In this document: positions 58,601 through 64,000 of the stretch, piece by piece
Position numbering within the stretch: position 1 is the stretch's first letter
Layout: each line of letters begins with the position of its first letter
From: Pseudomonadales bacterium
Lineage (GTDB): Bacteria > Pseudomonadota > Gammaproteobacteria > Pseudomonadales > Azotimanducaceae
Assembly: GCA_022827905.1 (NCBI GenBank)
Contig: JAJEIQ010000017.1
Span: forward strand, 37,359 to 101,358
Reading direction: 5' to 3'
Length of the DNA: 64,000 nt
Notes under the pieces: model-generated
What the model was told of the DNA's origin: nothing
Database searches by the model: none
The model's input: the letters and a program-made list of their open reading frames with translations, nothing else
Translations under genes and position numbers: made by a program

Positions 58601-61175
58601 TGCGGCCCGACGCCGTGCCCGTGACCGCCACTGTGTCGTCCGTGGCGTTGCCGTCGTCGGACGGGGTGAGGGTCAAGGTGGTGGCGCCGCTTTCCGCGCC
58701 CTGCGCGATCTCGATGCGCTGGGTTCCGGCGACCATGTAGGATCCGGCGCCGAGGCTCAGGTCCACCGCCACCGGCCCGGTCGCCGCGCGGTCCAGCGTC
58801 GCGGTCACCGTCACCGCCTGCGCCCCGAGCGTCTCGCCGATCCGGTCCGGGCTCACGGCGAGCGTCACCGGCCCCGGCGCCTCGTTGTCCTGGATCGTGA
58901 GCCTCAGCGGACGGGACACGAGGCCGGTGTGCCGCGGTTCCGCATTGGACTTGCTCGATGTGCAGTGACCCTCCACCACCAGGGCCTCGTCGCCTTCGCT
59001 GGAGGCGTCGTCCACCACCTTCAGGAGCGACGCCTGGTCCTTCCAGTCGTTTTGCGCGTTCAGCTTGACCCGGTTCGGGAACGTCACGTCCGCGGGCGTC
59101 CCCGCAGCGCTCCCCGACGCCAGCCGCAGCCGGCAGCCTGTGTAGGCGCCCTGCGCCGGCCTGGGCCGGATCGCCAACCGCACTTTGACCGCCCCCACGT
59201 CCTCGCGAAGCGTTTTCGAGCGCCGGCCCGCCAAGGTCGCCACCACCCCCACCGGTTCGGTGATGGTGACGGTCGCCCCAGCCACTTCATACCCGGAAAG
59301 CGCGGCATCGAGGACAATGGTGTCGTCGGCCGCGTCGTCGTCCGGGGAAGGCGTGACGGTCAGCACGGTGGCGCCGGTCGACTCGCCCGCTTCGATGGTG
59401 ACGCTCTGCGTGCCGGTGACCCTGTAGTCCGAAGCCGTCGCCGTGCCGGCCAGCGTCAGCGGCAGCAGCAGCTCGCCGGTCGCCTCGCCATCCAGCGTCG
59501 CCGTCACCGTCACCGCAGTGGGCTCCGCCGCCTCGGGGATGGCGTCCGGGTCCACCGACAGGGTCACCGTTCGCGACTCGTCGTCGACAATCGCCAATGC
59601 CGCCGGCTTCCGCTTGAGCTCCGCGGCCACCGGCACCATGCCCGCATCCCCGCCGCCGCAGTGCCCTTCGACCACGAGCGTTTCCTCGCCTTCCGCCAAG
59701 CCGTCGTCAACGACCCGGAACAGCCGCACACGGCCCGTGCTCCAGCGGTTGCCCGGCTTGAGCTGCCGATCGGCGGCCAGGAACGCCACATCCTCGCCGT
59801 CCGCCTCGCTCGCAGCCGCCAGGCGCAAGCCACAGCCGGTGTACTTCCCGGCATCCGGCGGGTTTTCGAGGGTCAGCGTGGCGCGTACCCTGCCCGCGTC
59901 CTCGCCCACCGCCAGTGGATCCAGCGGCCCGAAGTCCACCACCAGCGTGCGCCGCGCGGATGCCAACACCGTCTGCGTGCCCAGCGGGTTGCCAGCCGCG
60001 TCCCGCGGCCGCCTCGCCATGTCCGCGTTCGCCGTGTAGGCCAGCGACACCGAGGCGCTGCCGCCCAGGGCGCCGGACAACGTCAGCATCACCTCCGCGG
60101 ATGCCTCGGCCTGGGCGGCCGCCACCTCCACCGCCGTGACCGTCACGGTGACCGGCGAGCCGCCGTCGGTGACCGTCAACGCGAAATCCCCGGTGGCGGG
60201 CGCCGTCGCCGCCCACACCGGCTCGCTCAAGGTCAGCGTCACCCGGCTGCCGACATAGTCCGCCGAAACAATTTCAGGCGCCACCGTGTCGGGCTCCGCC
60301 GGCGCTGACTTTGCCGATGCGCGGCCCAGCGGGGCGGGTTGCGCGCCCAAAACCGCCGCGCAAGCCGCTCCGCCAACGCTCGTTGAGCCGGGTTTGCAGT
60401 CCGTGCAGGCATCCGCCCCAGTTGGGCGCTCGGTGTCCGGCGGACAGGGGACACAGGCCCCGCCCGCAGCCTCCATGTGCGGCGGGCAGTCCCCGCACGC
60501 CCCGCCCACCGGAATCCGCGCCGGTCCGCAATCGCAAGCCCGGCCTGGCTCGCTCACCAGCCCCGGCGGGCACGTTGCGCATGATGCCGCGCCGGCTGGA
60601 CGCTCCGTCCCCGAGGGGCAGGGCTCGCAGCCGGTGCGCTGGGCGTTTGGAACGGAATGGCTGGGGCACCTCCGGCATGCACCTTCCTCGACGGTCTCCA
60701 AGCCGCCGCACCGGGGCGCCTGCACCATCACCGAAAAAACCGCGAGGGCCGTCAGGCCGCGCGCGTCGGTGGCGCCGGCCTGGACCGCGTGCCGCCCCGG
60801 CGCCGCGTCGAAGGAGGGGGCCAACGTCAGTTCCAGCCGCGGCTGCGCCGATGGGCCGGACGCCCATTCCGCCGCCGAAATCCACTCCGGGGCCGTCCCG
60901 TCCGGAGCCGCGCCCAGCCACACCGGCTCGAACGCGCCGCCCTCTACCAAGTCGGGATCCAGCGCCTCAATGACCAACGTGGCCCGTTCACCCGCGCGAA
61001 CCCGCACCACGCCGCCAGCCGCGTTCGCGACCAGCACGGGCGGGTGGTTGCCGGCGACCGCATCCGGAGCGGCGGCCGCATCCGGCATCGGACCCTGCGC
61101 CAAAGCCCAGACGGCCGCCAGCAACGCGCAGGCTGCCCCCGACCGCCGCAACCAAACGGCTTTCCTGGTCATCAT
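52632..61175 (-). CDS. Giant cysteine-rich secreted multidomain adhesin-like protein
   Basis: About 2847 residues from the ATG pair at 61175. The frame is open further upstream, but that part overlaps the small secreted gene in another frame and lacks a signal peptide. In order: signal peptide (1-27), Ig-like region, cysteine-rich TNFR/GCC2-like block (about 153-273), SwmB-like domain (from about 295), several Calx-beta-like domains with extra cysteines (about 415-1008), FN3 domains (about 1008-1420), Calx-beta-like, cadherin-like (about 1528-1635), FN3, Calx-beta-like, two bacterial repeat domains with G-W-S-G-D-C / G-W-G-G-A-C (about 1955-2125), cysteine-rich and EGF-like region (about 2130-2425), another repeat region, and a C-terminal BIG2-like domain. 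No sortase or autotransporter signal is seen. Likely a surface adhesin; secretion route unknown. Confidence 0.85.
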   Translation of the reverse strand: MMTRKAVWLRRSGAACALLAAVWALAQGPMPDAAAAPDAVAGNHPPVLVANAAGGVVRVRAGERATLVIEALDPDLVEGGAFEPVWLGAAPDGTAPEWISAAEWASGPSAQPRLELTLAPSFDAAPGRHAVQAGATDARGLTALAVFSVMVQAPRCGGLETVEEGACRRCPSHSVPNAQRTGCEPCPSGTERPAGAASCATCPPGLVSEPGRACDCGPARIPVGGACGDCPPHMEAAGGACVPCPPDTERPTGADACTDCKPGSTSVGGAACAAVLGAQPAPLGRASAKSAPAEPDTVAPEIVSADYVGSRVTLTLSEPVWAATAPATGDFALTVTDGGSPVTVTVTAVEVAAAQAEASAEVMLTLSGALGGSASVSLAYTANADMARRPRDAAGNPLGTQTVLASARRTLVVDFGPLDPLAVGEDAGRVRATLTLENPPDAGKYTGCGLRLAAASEADGEDVAFLAADRQLKPGNRWSTGRVRLFRVVDDGLAEGEETLVVEGHCGGGDAGMVPVAAELKRKPAALAIVDDESRTVTLSVDPDAIPEAAEPTAVTVTATLDGEATGELLLPLTLAGTATASDYRVTGTQSVTIEAGESTGATVLTVTPSPDDDAADDTIVLDAALSGYEVAGATVTITEPVGVVATLAGRRSKTLREDVGAVKVRLAIRPRPAQGAYTGCRLRLASGSAAGTPADVTFPNRVKLNAQNDWKDQASLLKVVDDASSEGDEALVVEGHCTSSKSNAEPRHTGLVSRPLRLTIQDNEAPGPVTLAVSPDRIGETLGAQAVTVTATLDRAATGPVAVDLSLGAGSYMVAGTQRIEIAQGAESGATTLTLTPSDDGNATDDTVAVTGTASGRTVTSTSLTIREPTIVGGVDLSGLGVDVSVSPAAIAEGSSGPHTVSATLTGVQVPDVDVALVLAVRGTATQGSSHDYTLSGAANWNDLTVRANDAHLTARAKVTVAALEDAVEDDGETVTFSVSRVTWGTAVVSLNAPASATLTITEPSNAPPAPAGLEAVPASGDERHGFDVSWQAVTATPPVTGYVVRHRKVADPLPDWTDSALQTGLATTITGLSAGTRYEVRAYARSSAGDGAESGSVYAYTADGDCTVGAPRVEAPSGARSSTELKATWEAAACASATTIANYRVRYREDPDVEGVTNPWLEETSNTLVATLAGLTADTAYVVEVRAVATGGDNGPWSPAGKGRTALDSRLPPRVGAPVVAAHATHGDQRLDATWRRVAWVDGNDDEQPISRYQYRTRPDGGTWTAPTDAVAGPLETATLTRTIAGLSTGTWYAVQVRGVNRMMGKDYPGKWSEPGRGRTWGGPDRVERPAAYRTGAAVEVVWEAPDDGGSAITGYDVAYRTKGSGWTTHPYAGCRMGTCATEASIAAAATEVRVRAENRLGMGQWSMPAKVQAIKLLRVSFGQASATVREGASLQVALNLDSAADREVAVPITTNGGDGKFRLDGAANNRVTFALGESVQRFDLAALQDKDNADSAVTLGLGQLPNGVLRVAPSSLVVTIDDDEASNRQPMFAAATTTRTVAENTAAGGSVGAPVAATDPDGDALTYTLAGADAASFTIDANGQISVGTDTALDFEGGTASYALTVQVGDGKDGAGEPDTAVDATVAVTVNVSDVPEPPGQPNAPSLTPGTTSLAASWTEPDNTGPAITDYGVEYRKDGAADWTDASLSGTATTTTLSGLKAGTAYEVRVRAASDEGTGAWSDPSEANTLAQVTLTASAALPSIGADNAAVAVTLTGTAHVDGGGTLSGEWLRRATGGTVSTLAKGIGLTSGTGVTRSVSSAAPETRAYGFRASHALGGRTSQATEWIDVEWRPGVVLSASPATVREAKGARTVTVTAALTGTALTASAKTVTVSVGSGTATAADDFKAVDGFPITIPANIRQAKGTFTLTPVVDAAAEGVETVAVTGTASDGRALTVTGTTVALDDRALLTVAAPSNGHVTGTTGTGDSLATVIDCGSGGRADCTEFLAAGTAVTLTATADADHGLAGWSGDCSGTEICKLTVDGDKTVGATIKPTRTLTVAAPSNGKVTGKVGTATVIDCGSDCAETVVEGTVVALKAAGASGYEFDGWGGACASETTAACAVTLNADGAVSVAFASTAIVGKCDESVVDGCAAGTLNNAAHSDTDTDHHWRCDGGNGGANSKRCTRAKRDCPADGRSWTVGGLTCTGSLEAAASGNLKPARDAGDPTRGVASFKCDDGAWLEQAGSTCTVDLSCGTSENTCLTPDVEATGLSRTPKVDGMCAATEAKACTSGRPDRNTPADIVRQDGACGTARYQCAGGTSRVLTPTDEALRWQCLGIDAERRWSCLGTDGRSDWRCEYGGRSQSCSVPIPAFSYHLCSEDAGEASDSPVCLLCKDGYEKHGGDCVPECGANEVRDSNGTCVCEAGHSRVNGKCVEVHTLTVEVDPRGKGTVTTDDTLGGDFSCTQICSEDVVRNQDVSLSVTPQSGYKCDLTEASFTMTSDKSVTANCSLDPPPPQCGTAEMTCNPGMATQASDSLVPPVNKWTCTNAGMTKNCEAPPPKCDKGTEDLAVVDQELTCVCKDGYARDGGVCKELFTLEVKPRPEAGYVTVPAVWNNDGISCGYGPARNDCTMKVPEGKSVSPSATSNAGYLFGGWGDACSGKSSCTITMNADETLSAAFDTTLKPQAGGPYTAVFSGGTLPFGGFLTLYTANVSASAKDGVSPYTFRWEGQSSDGATAVYIFTIRKTYYKDVTAKDSADPQGSRKATAEIRAGTSGGDSAQGAGGAQDASQEAVPFEVPLGGELRIVWGEDSAVTASSGDTAVVGVSVASPEIRLTGVGAGEASVIVQTESGELRLPVVVK

Positions 61176-61185
61176 GGCATCATGC

Positions 61186-61683
61186 TTAGCGGGTGGCCTC
61201 CAATCCGGGCCGGGACGCGCCGACCAGTTCCGCCTCCAAGCCGCCGAGGTCCACTTGGCCCTGGACCAGCATCTCCTCGGCCACCAGGACCCGCCGCACG
61301 TAGCCCGCGTGCGGCGCGCACGCCCCGTCAACGAGCCCGAACTGGGCGCAGGCCTGGGCAACGGCCCCGTCCGTCGCCGCCTCCGAGGCCACCAGCCGCT
61401 CAATGTGCCGCGATGCCGCGGCGCCGGAGGGCAACGAAGCCCGGTCCACGAGGCGGTCCCGGTAGCGCAGCGTCGCCGCGTCCAGGAGCGCCGCGCGCTG
61501 GCTGGCGTCCCAATCCCCAACCCCGGGCACGGCCAATGCGGAGAAGTACAGCGGCGCCAGTTCCGCAGGTGGCCCCTCCGGCAACTCATCATACGGCGCC
61601 TGCTCCGTCCATCCGGTCCCGGTTGCCAGGCAGGCGGCCATCAGAACCGCCGCCGAGGCGCGCGCCCTTGAAATCCCAATCAT
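61186..61683 (-). CDS. Small secreted protein of unknown function
   Basis: 165 residues from the ATG at 61683, four bases after GGAGGG. An N-terminal hydrophobic stretch (A-A-V-L-M-A-A-C-L-A-T-G) is a signal peptide, possibly with a lipoprotein-like Cys. The rest is mostly helical with two cysteines (Q-A-C-A and A-C-A-P). Ends ten bases before the giant gene. The tight placement between the DsbA-like and giant genes suggests a role in folding, export or anchoring of the giant protein, but no family is recognised. Confidence 0.65.
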   Translation of the reverse strand: MIGISRARASAAVLMAACLATGTGWTEQAPYDELPEGPPAELAPLYFSALAVPGVGDWDASQRAALLDAATLRYRDRLVDRASLPSGAAASRHIERLVASEAATDGAVAQACAQFGLVDGACAPHAGYVRRVLVAEEMLVQGQVDLGGLEAELVGASRPGLEATR

Positions 61684-61834
61684 GGCTCCCTCCGATGCAT
61701 CCGCATGAATCCGAACTCCGGCCCGCCCGGCGCTCAATGGTGTCTTGAGGACGCCACAATAACGGAAAGGGTCGCTGATGTCCGGTTAACGCCCAAACAA
61801 ACTCAATTGGTTGGGGCCTTCATCAGCCGAGGCT

Positions 61835-62935
61835 TCAGGTCGCGTCCACGATCATCCCGGCCAGCCGGTCCGCGTCCAGCGCCCCCGGCGAGACCTGGAC
61901 GCCGGCCGGGCCGAGCACCAGAAAGGCGGGCGTCCCGGTCACCCCCAAGCGGTTCGCCAGCTCCCGGTTCGCGTCGATCAGCGCGCCGATCCCCTCGGAC
62001 GCCATGTCCTCGCGCAACCGCTCGACATCCAGGCCCAGGTCCCGGGCGATCCCCTCGATGGACTCCGCGTCGAAGCCGCCCTCGTGGGCCATCAGCGCAA
62101 AATGCGCACGTTCATACGCCCCTTGGCGCGCCGCCGCCAGCGCCGCGCGCGCCGCCTGGACGCTCTCCTCGCCCAGGATCGGGTACTCCCGCATCTGCAC
62201 CCGCACGCCAGCCTGCCGCAGCGCCGCCCGCACCGCCTCCAACGAGCGCTTGCAGTAGCCGCAACGGTAGTCGAAGAACTCCACCACCGTCACCGCCCCG
62301 GAGGGGTCGCCCAGCGCCGGGACCCCCGGCGCGGCGAGCAGCTCCTCCCGGTGGTCCGAGACCCGGGACGCCAATTGCCGGGCCGGATCAAGCGCCTCCC
62401 TCAGCACCTGGGGGTTGGCCAGCAGGTAGTCCCGGATCGCGGCGTCGAGGGCGGCGCCGCGCGGCGCGCCCGGCCCGGCGGCCACCGGCACCGCGCCCCG
62501 CTCCCGCGCCACCCGCACGAGCACGTCGGTGGCCGAAGCCCCATCCATGGAGGCGACCTCCAAGTGGACCGGCGCGGGCAGGCCGTCCAGCAACGCCACC
62601 ACGTTGCCGGACCCGCCCTTCCCCTTGACCTGCAGGAAGACCACATGCGGATGCTCCGACCCCCGGCGGTGGGACAGCCACCCCGCGTCCGGGCCCATCA
62701 GCTCGGCCACCGGCCAAGGGGCGCCGCCGGAGTCCCGGAACGACACCGTCACCACCCGGCCCGGCGGCAGCCGCAGCGCCAGCGCCCCGTCCGCGGGCCA
62801 ATCGACCTCCAAACGGCCCGCGGCGGGATCCGCCCATCCCGCCGGCAGGTGCAGGGCCGCAAGCCCCATCAATGCCGCCAACACCGGCCCCGCCAGCCCC
62901 AACGGCCACTTCAGCAAACGGCGCACAAGCTCCAT
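61835..62935 (-). CDS. Fusion of a DotH/IcmK-like domain with a DsbA-like thioredoxin domain
   Basis: 366 residues from the ATG at 62935, with a hydrophobic N-terminal signal or anchor. Residues about 40-150 read L-R-L-P-P-G-R-V-V-T-V-S-F-R-D, G-G-A-P-W-P-V, then G-S-G-N-V-V-A-L-L-D-G-L-P-A-P-V, closely following the DotH/IcmK (type IVB secretion/conjugation outer-membrane) pattern I recall. Residues about 165-366 are a DsbA/BdbD-like oxidoreductase with V-V-E-F-F-D-Y-R-C225-G-Y-C228 and the cis-Pro loop G-V-T-G-T-P-A-F. Periplasmic disulfide formation is expected, plausibly in the cysteine-rich giant protein encoded downstream. The fusion is unusual to me. Confidence 0.75.
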   Translation of the reverse strand: MELVRRLLKWPLGLAGPVLAALMGLAALHLPAGWADPAAGRLEVDWPADGALALRLPPGRVVTVSFRDSGGAPWPVAELMGPDAGWLSHRRGSEHPHVVFLQVKGKGGSGNVVALLDGLPAPVHLEVASMDGASATDVLVRVARERGAVPVAAGPGAPRGAALDAAIRDYLLANPQVLREALDPARQLASRVSDHREELLAAPGVPALGDPSGAVTVVEFFDYRCGYCKRSLEAVRAALRQAGVRVQMREYPILGEESVQAARAALAAARQGAYERAHFALMAHEGGFDAESIEGIARDLGLDVERLREDMASEGIGALIDANRELANRLGVTGTPAFLVLGPAGVQVSPGALDADRLAGMIVDAT

Positions 62936-62989
62936 CCCGTCATCCAACGTCAATTCGCCCCGCAGTCTAAGCAAACCTCGCAGCAATTG

Positions 62990-63112
62990 CGAAGTGCGCT
63001 TCCTTGCGGCGCATCATGAAGTGCAGGCTGGCTTAGGGCAGGCGGCGGAAACCGTGGTGGAAGACGACGGCGAGGGCAATGTTGTTAAGGGTGGCGTTGT
63101 TGGCGGGCCGTG
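62990..63112 (-). pseudogene. Decayed transposase C-terminal fragment
   Basis: Read on the minus strand the DNA encodes N-N-A-T-L-N-N-I-A-L-A-V-V-F-H-H-G-F-R-R-L-P, an in-frame stop, then A-S-L-H-F-M-M-R-R-K-E-A-H-F. This is the pattern of the end of certain DDE transposases, but with a nonsense codon and no upstream part. It lies in the 242-base gap between the fusion gene and the toxin-antitoxin genes. Confidence 0.45.
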
Positions 63113-63177
63113 AACTGCCGGAACCCCAAATAGCCTTGGCACCCTCAACCGGACGCGATGAGTTGTGCAACAAGGCC

Positions 63178-63576
63178 CTAATCGGAATCCTCAAGTTCGG
63201 GAAAATAGGAGGAAAAGAACCCTCTGTCCCGCGTAAGAAAAACGTTGGCCTCCGCCACGGCGTGAGCGCCAATGAGAAAGTCCGTGACTATCCGCGTACG
63301 CGGCCCGCCTCTGCTTCGGTACTGCTTCCAGCGCAGCCCCGCCTCATAGGCAATCGAGGGATTGATTGAAGACACGCGGACTCCAATTTGTCGCATCGCG
63401 CCGTCGAGCGAGGATCTATCAGGGAATGCGGGCACCAACTCCGCATAGACGAGATCACACACGATGACAGCCCCGGCGTCATAGGCATCAGCCAGCCTTT
63501 TTCTGGATGGTCGGCCATGCCGTTCGCTGGACATGAAAACATCCAGCAGAACACTGGTGTCAACCGCTGTTATCAC
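63178..63576 (-). CDS. PIN-domain toxin, VapC-like
   Basis: 132 residues with PIN acidic residues Asp6 (V-D-T-S), Glu46 (Y-A-E-L), Asp99 (V-T-D-F-L-I-G-A-H-A) and Asp117 (T-R-D-R-G-F). A magnesium-dependent RNase of the VapC type is expected. Its start overlaps the antitoxin stop by four bases (ATGA), the normal VapBC arrangement. Confidence 0.93.
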   Translation of the reverse strand: MITAVDTSVLLDVFMSSERHGRPSRKRLADAYDAGAVIVCDLVYAELVPAFPDRSSLDGAMRQIGVRVSSINPSIAYEAGLRWKQYRSRGGPRTRIVTDFLIGAHAVAEANVFLTRDRGFFSSYFPELEDSD

Positions 63577-63803
63577 TTCCCGCGAATCTCCTCGATGTAC
63601 TCGTCAACGCCGACACCCTCGCCGAGAGCATCCTTGCCCAAAATGCCATAGACCTGATCCACCGGATGCCGGGCTGTCGCCCGTTTCCTGATGAGCAGCC
63701 CCTGGTGAGTGGCGCTTATTTCGACCTCTACGTCCCGGTGCATCCCGAAACGGTCCCGCAGGGGCTTTGGAATAGTGACCTGGCCGCGCTCGGATATTCG
63801 CAT
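63573..63803 (-). CDS. AbrB/MazE-type antitoxin, VapB-like
   Basis: 76 residues from the ATG at 63803, five bases after GGAG; an earlier in-frame start at 63821 lies within the operator palindrome. The N-terminal swapped-hairpin fold reads R-I-S-E-R-G-Q-V-T-I-P-K-P-L-R-D-R-F-G. The C-terminal acidic tail (G-V-D-E-Y-I-E-E-I) would wrap the PIN toxin. Probably represses its own operon by binding 63820-63844. Confidence 0.93.
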   Translation of the reverse strand: MRISERGQVTIPKPLRDRFGMHRDVEVEISATHQGLLIRKRATARHPVDQVYGILGKDALGEGVGVDEYIEEIRGK

Positions 63804-63819
63804 GATATCTCCAGTACGC

Positions 63820-63844
63820 AAATATGATCTGCTAGATCATATTT
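63820..63844. promoter_or_regulatory. VapBC autoregulatory operator, perfect 11-bp palindrome
   Basis: AAATATGATCT (63820-63830), spacer GCT, AGATCATATTT (63834-63844). It lies 16 bases before the antitoxin start, where VapB-VapC complexes usually bind, in the most AT-rich stretch of the region. Confidence 0.8.
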
Positions 63845-63932
63845 TTCTATGTGCCTCAAATGCAACTTAAAGCCCGCCAATCCAGCAATTCTCATTATGG
63901 CTTTTTTGGTCGGATCCCGTGTTGAAGGGGGC

Positions 63933-63961
63933 TTGACAGCATAGGCTGGGGGGCCTATGGT
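63933..63961 (+). promoter_or_regulatory. Strong sigma70-like promoter near the window end
   Basis: TTGACA (63933-63938), 17-base spacer, TATGGT (63956-63961). The expected start of transcription is about 63968, immediately at the ATG of a gene that leaves the window, so the transcript may be leaderless, or the match may be chance. Confidence 0.45.
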
Positions 63962-63968
63962 TGGGGCC

Positions 63969-64000
63969 ATGGGCAACCCATGGTTCGGGTCGAAGGCGGC
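63969..64000 (+). CDS. Start of an unidentified gene cut by the window edge
   Basis: ATG at 63969 opens a frame (M-G-N-P-W-F-G-S-K-A) that runs to the end of the window. An in-frame ATG at 63957 lies in the -10 box. The CCATGGG-CAA-CCCATGG palindrome covers the start. Too short to identify. Confidence 0.25.
   Translation, partial: MGNPWFGSKA

Noticed and set aside
52569..60308. Several plus-strand frames of 300-760 residues
   Set aside because: All are Arg/Ala/Gly-rich mirror frames of the giant secreted protein.
61176..61592. N-terminal extension of the giant protein by 139 residues
   Set aside because: The extension overlaps the small secreted gene in another frame, is Arg/Trp/Pro-rich in antisense-like fashion, and would bury the clear signal peptide at 61175.
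61835..62935. Evidence for a complete type IV secretion system
   Set aside because: Only one DotH/IcmK-like domain is present; no ATPase, inner-membrane or coupling genes are in the window.

Overview
The window is about 64 kb of high-GC, densely coding DNA. It reads like an accessory and catabolic region of an uncultured, probably marine or host-associated Gammaproteobacterium. That placement is an inference from gene content: a zinc-type L31, paired WS/DGAT enzymes, a TonB receptor, many CaiB/BaiF CoA-transferases, and secreted proteins rich in eukaryote-like repeats. I see no rRNA or tRNA genes, no intact insertion sequence and no CRISPR array. Several genes appear to start at TTG behind strong Shine-Dalgarno sequences.

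Bases 1-10.6 kb: a partial DUF2889 gene and a 41-bp tandem palindromic repeat, then a long minus-strand catabolic run read from 10.57 kb down to 1 kb. In order these are a short-chain dehydrogenase, a P450cam-like P450, a glutathione transferase, two CaiB/BaiF CoA-transferases, a second P450, its ferredoxin, a DUF7064/7065-like protein and an aldehyde dehydrogenase. A second ferredoxin gene diverges from the dehydrogenase. A ferredoxin reductase at 28.7-29.9 kb could supply electrons to both P450s. The likely theme is hydroxylation, oxidation and CoA activation of a hydrophobic, possibly terpenoid, substrate.

Bases 10.8-32.8 kb: mixed acyl-CoA and ring-degradation genes under two nearly identical GntR/FCD regulators. 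They include FAS1-like/MaoC dehydratases, crotonases, two acyl-CoA synthetases, two APH-type phosphotransferases, an amidohydrolase, a membrane-anchored intradiol dioxygenase-like protein, a GPH-type transporter and an FMN 2-hydroxyacid oxidase. Several intergenic palindromes look like operators.

Bases 32.9-47.1 kb: a TonB-dependent receptor behind a doubled inverted repeat, then two tandem cupin genes separated by a remnant of a second receptor. An operon follows with two small proteins, a D-aminoacylase-like amidohydrolase and an outer-membrane protein. After it come an acyl-CoA dehydrogenase, a haloalkane-dehalogenase-like hydrolase, two adjacent WS/DGAT acyltransferases, rpmE and a Uma2-family protein.

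Bases 47.3-63 kb: the most unusual locus, a minus-strand series of four genes. They encode a protein joining a DotH/IcmK-like domain to a DsbA-like thioredoxin domain, a small secreted protein, a cysteine-rich secreted protein of about 2847 residues (Calx-beta, FN3, cadherin-like, EGF-like and repeat domains), and a 1767-residue secreted HExxH metallopeptidase with about 17 leucine-rich repeats. I read this as a possible surface or host-interaction system whose disulfides are made by its own oxidoreductase. The window ends with a transposase remnant, a VapBC-type toxin-antitoxin pair with a perfect palindromic operator, and the start of a gene running off the edge.
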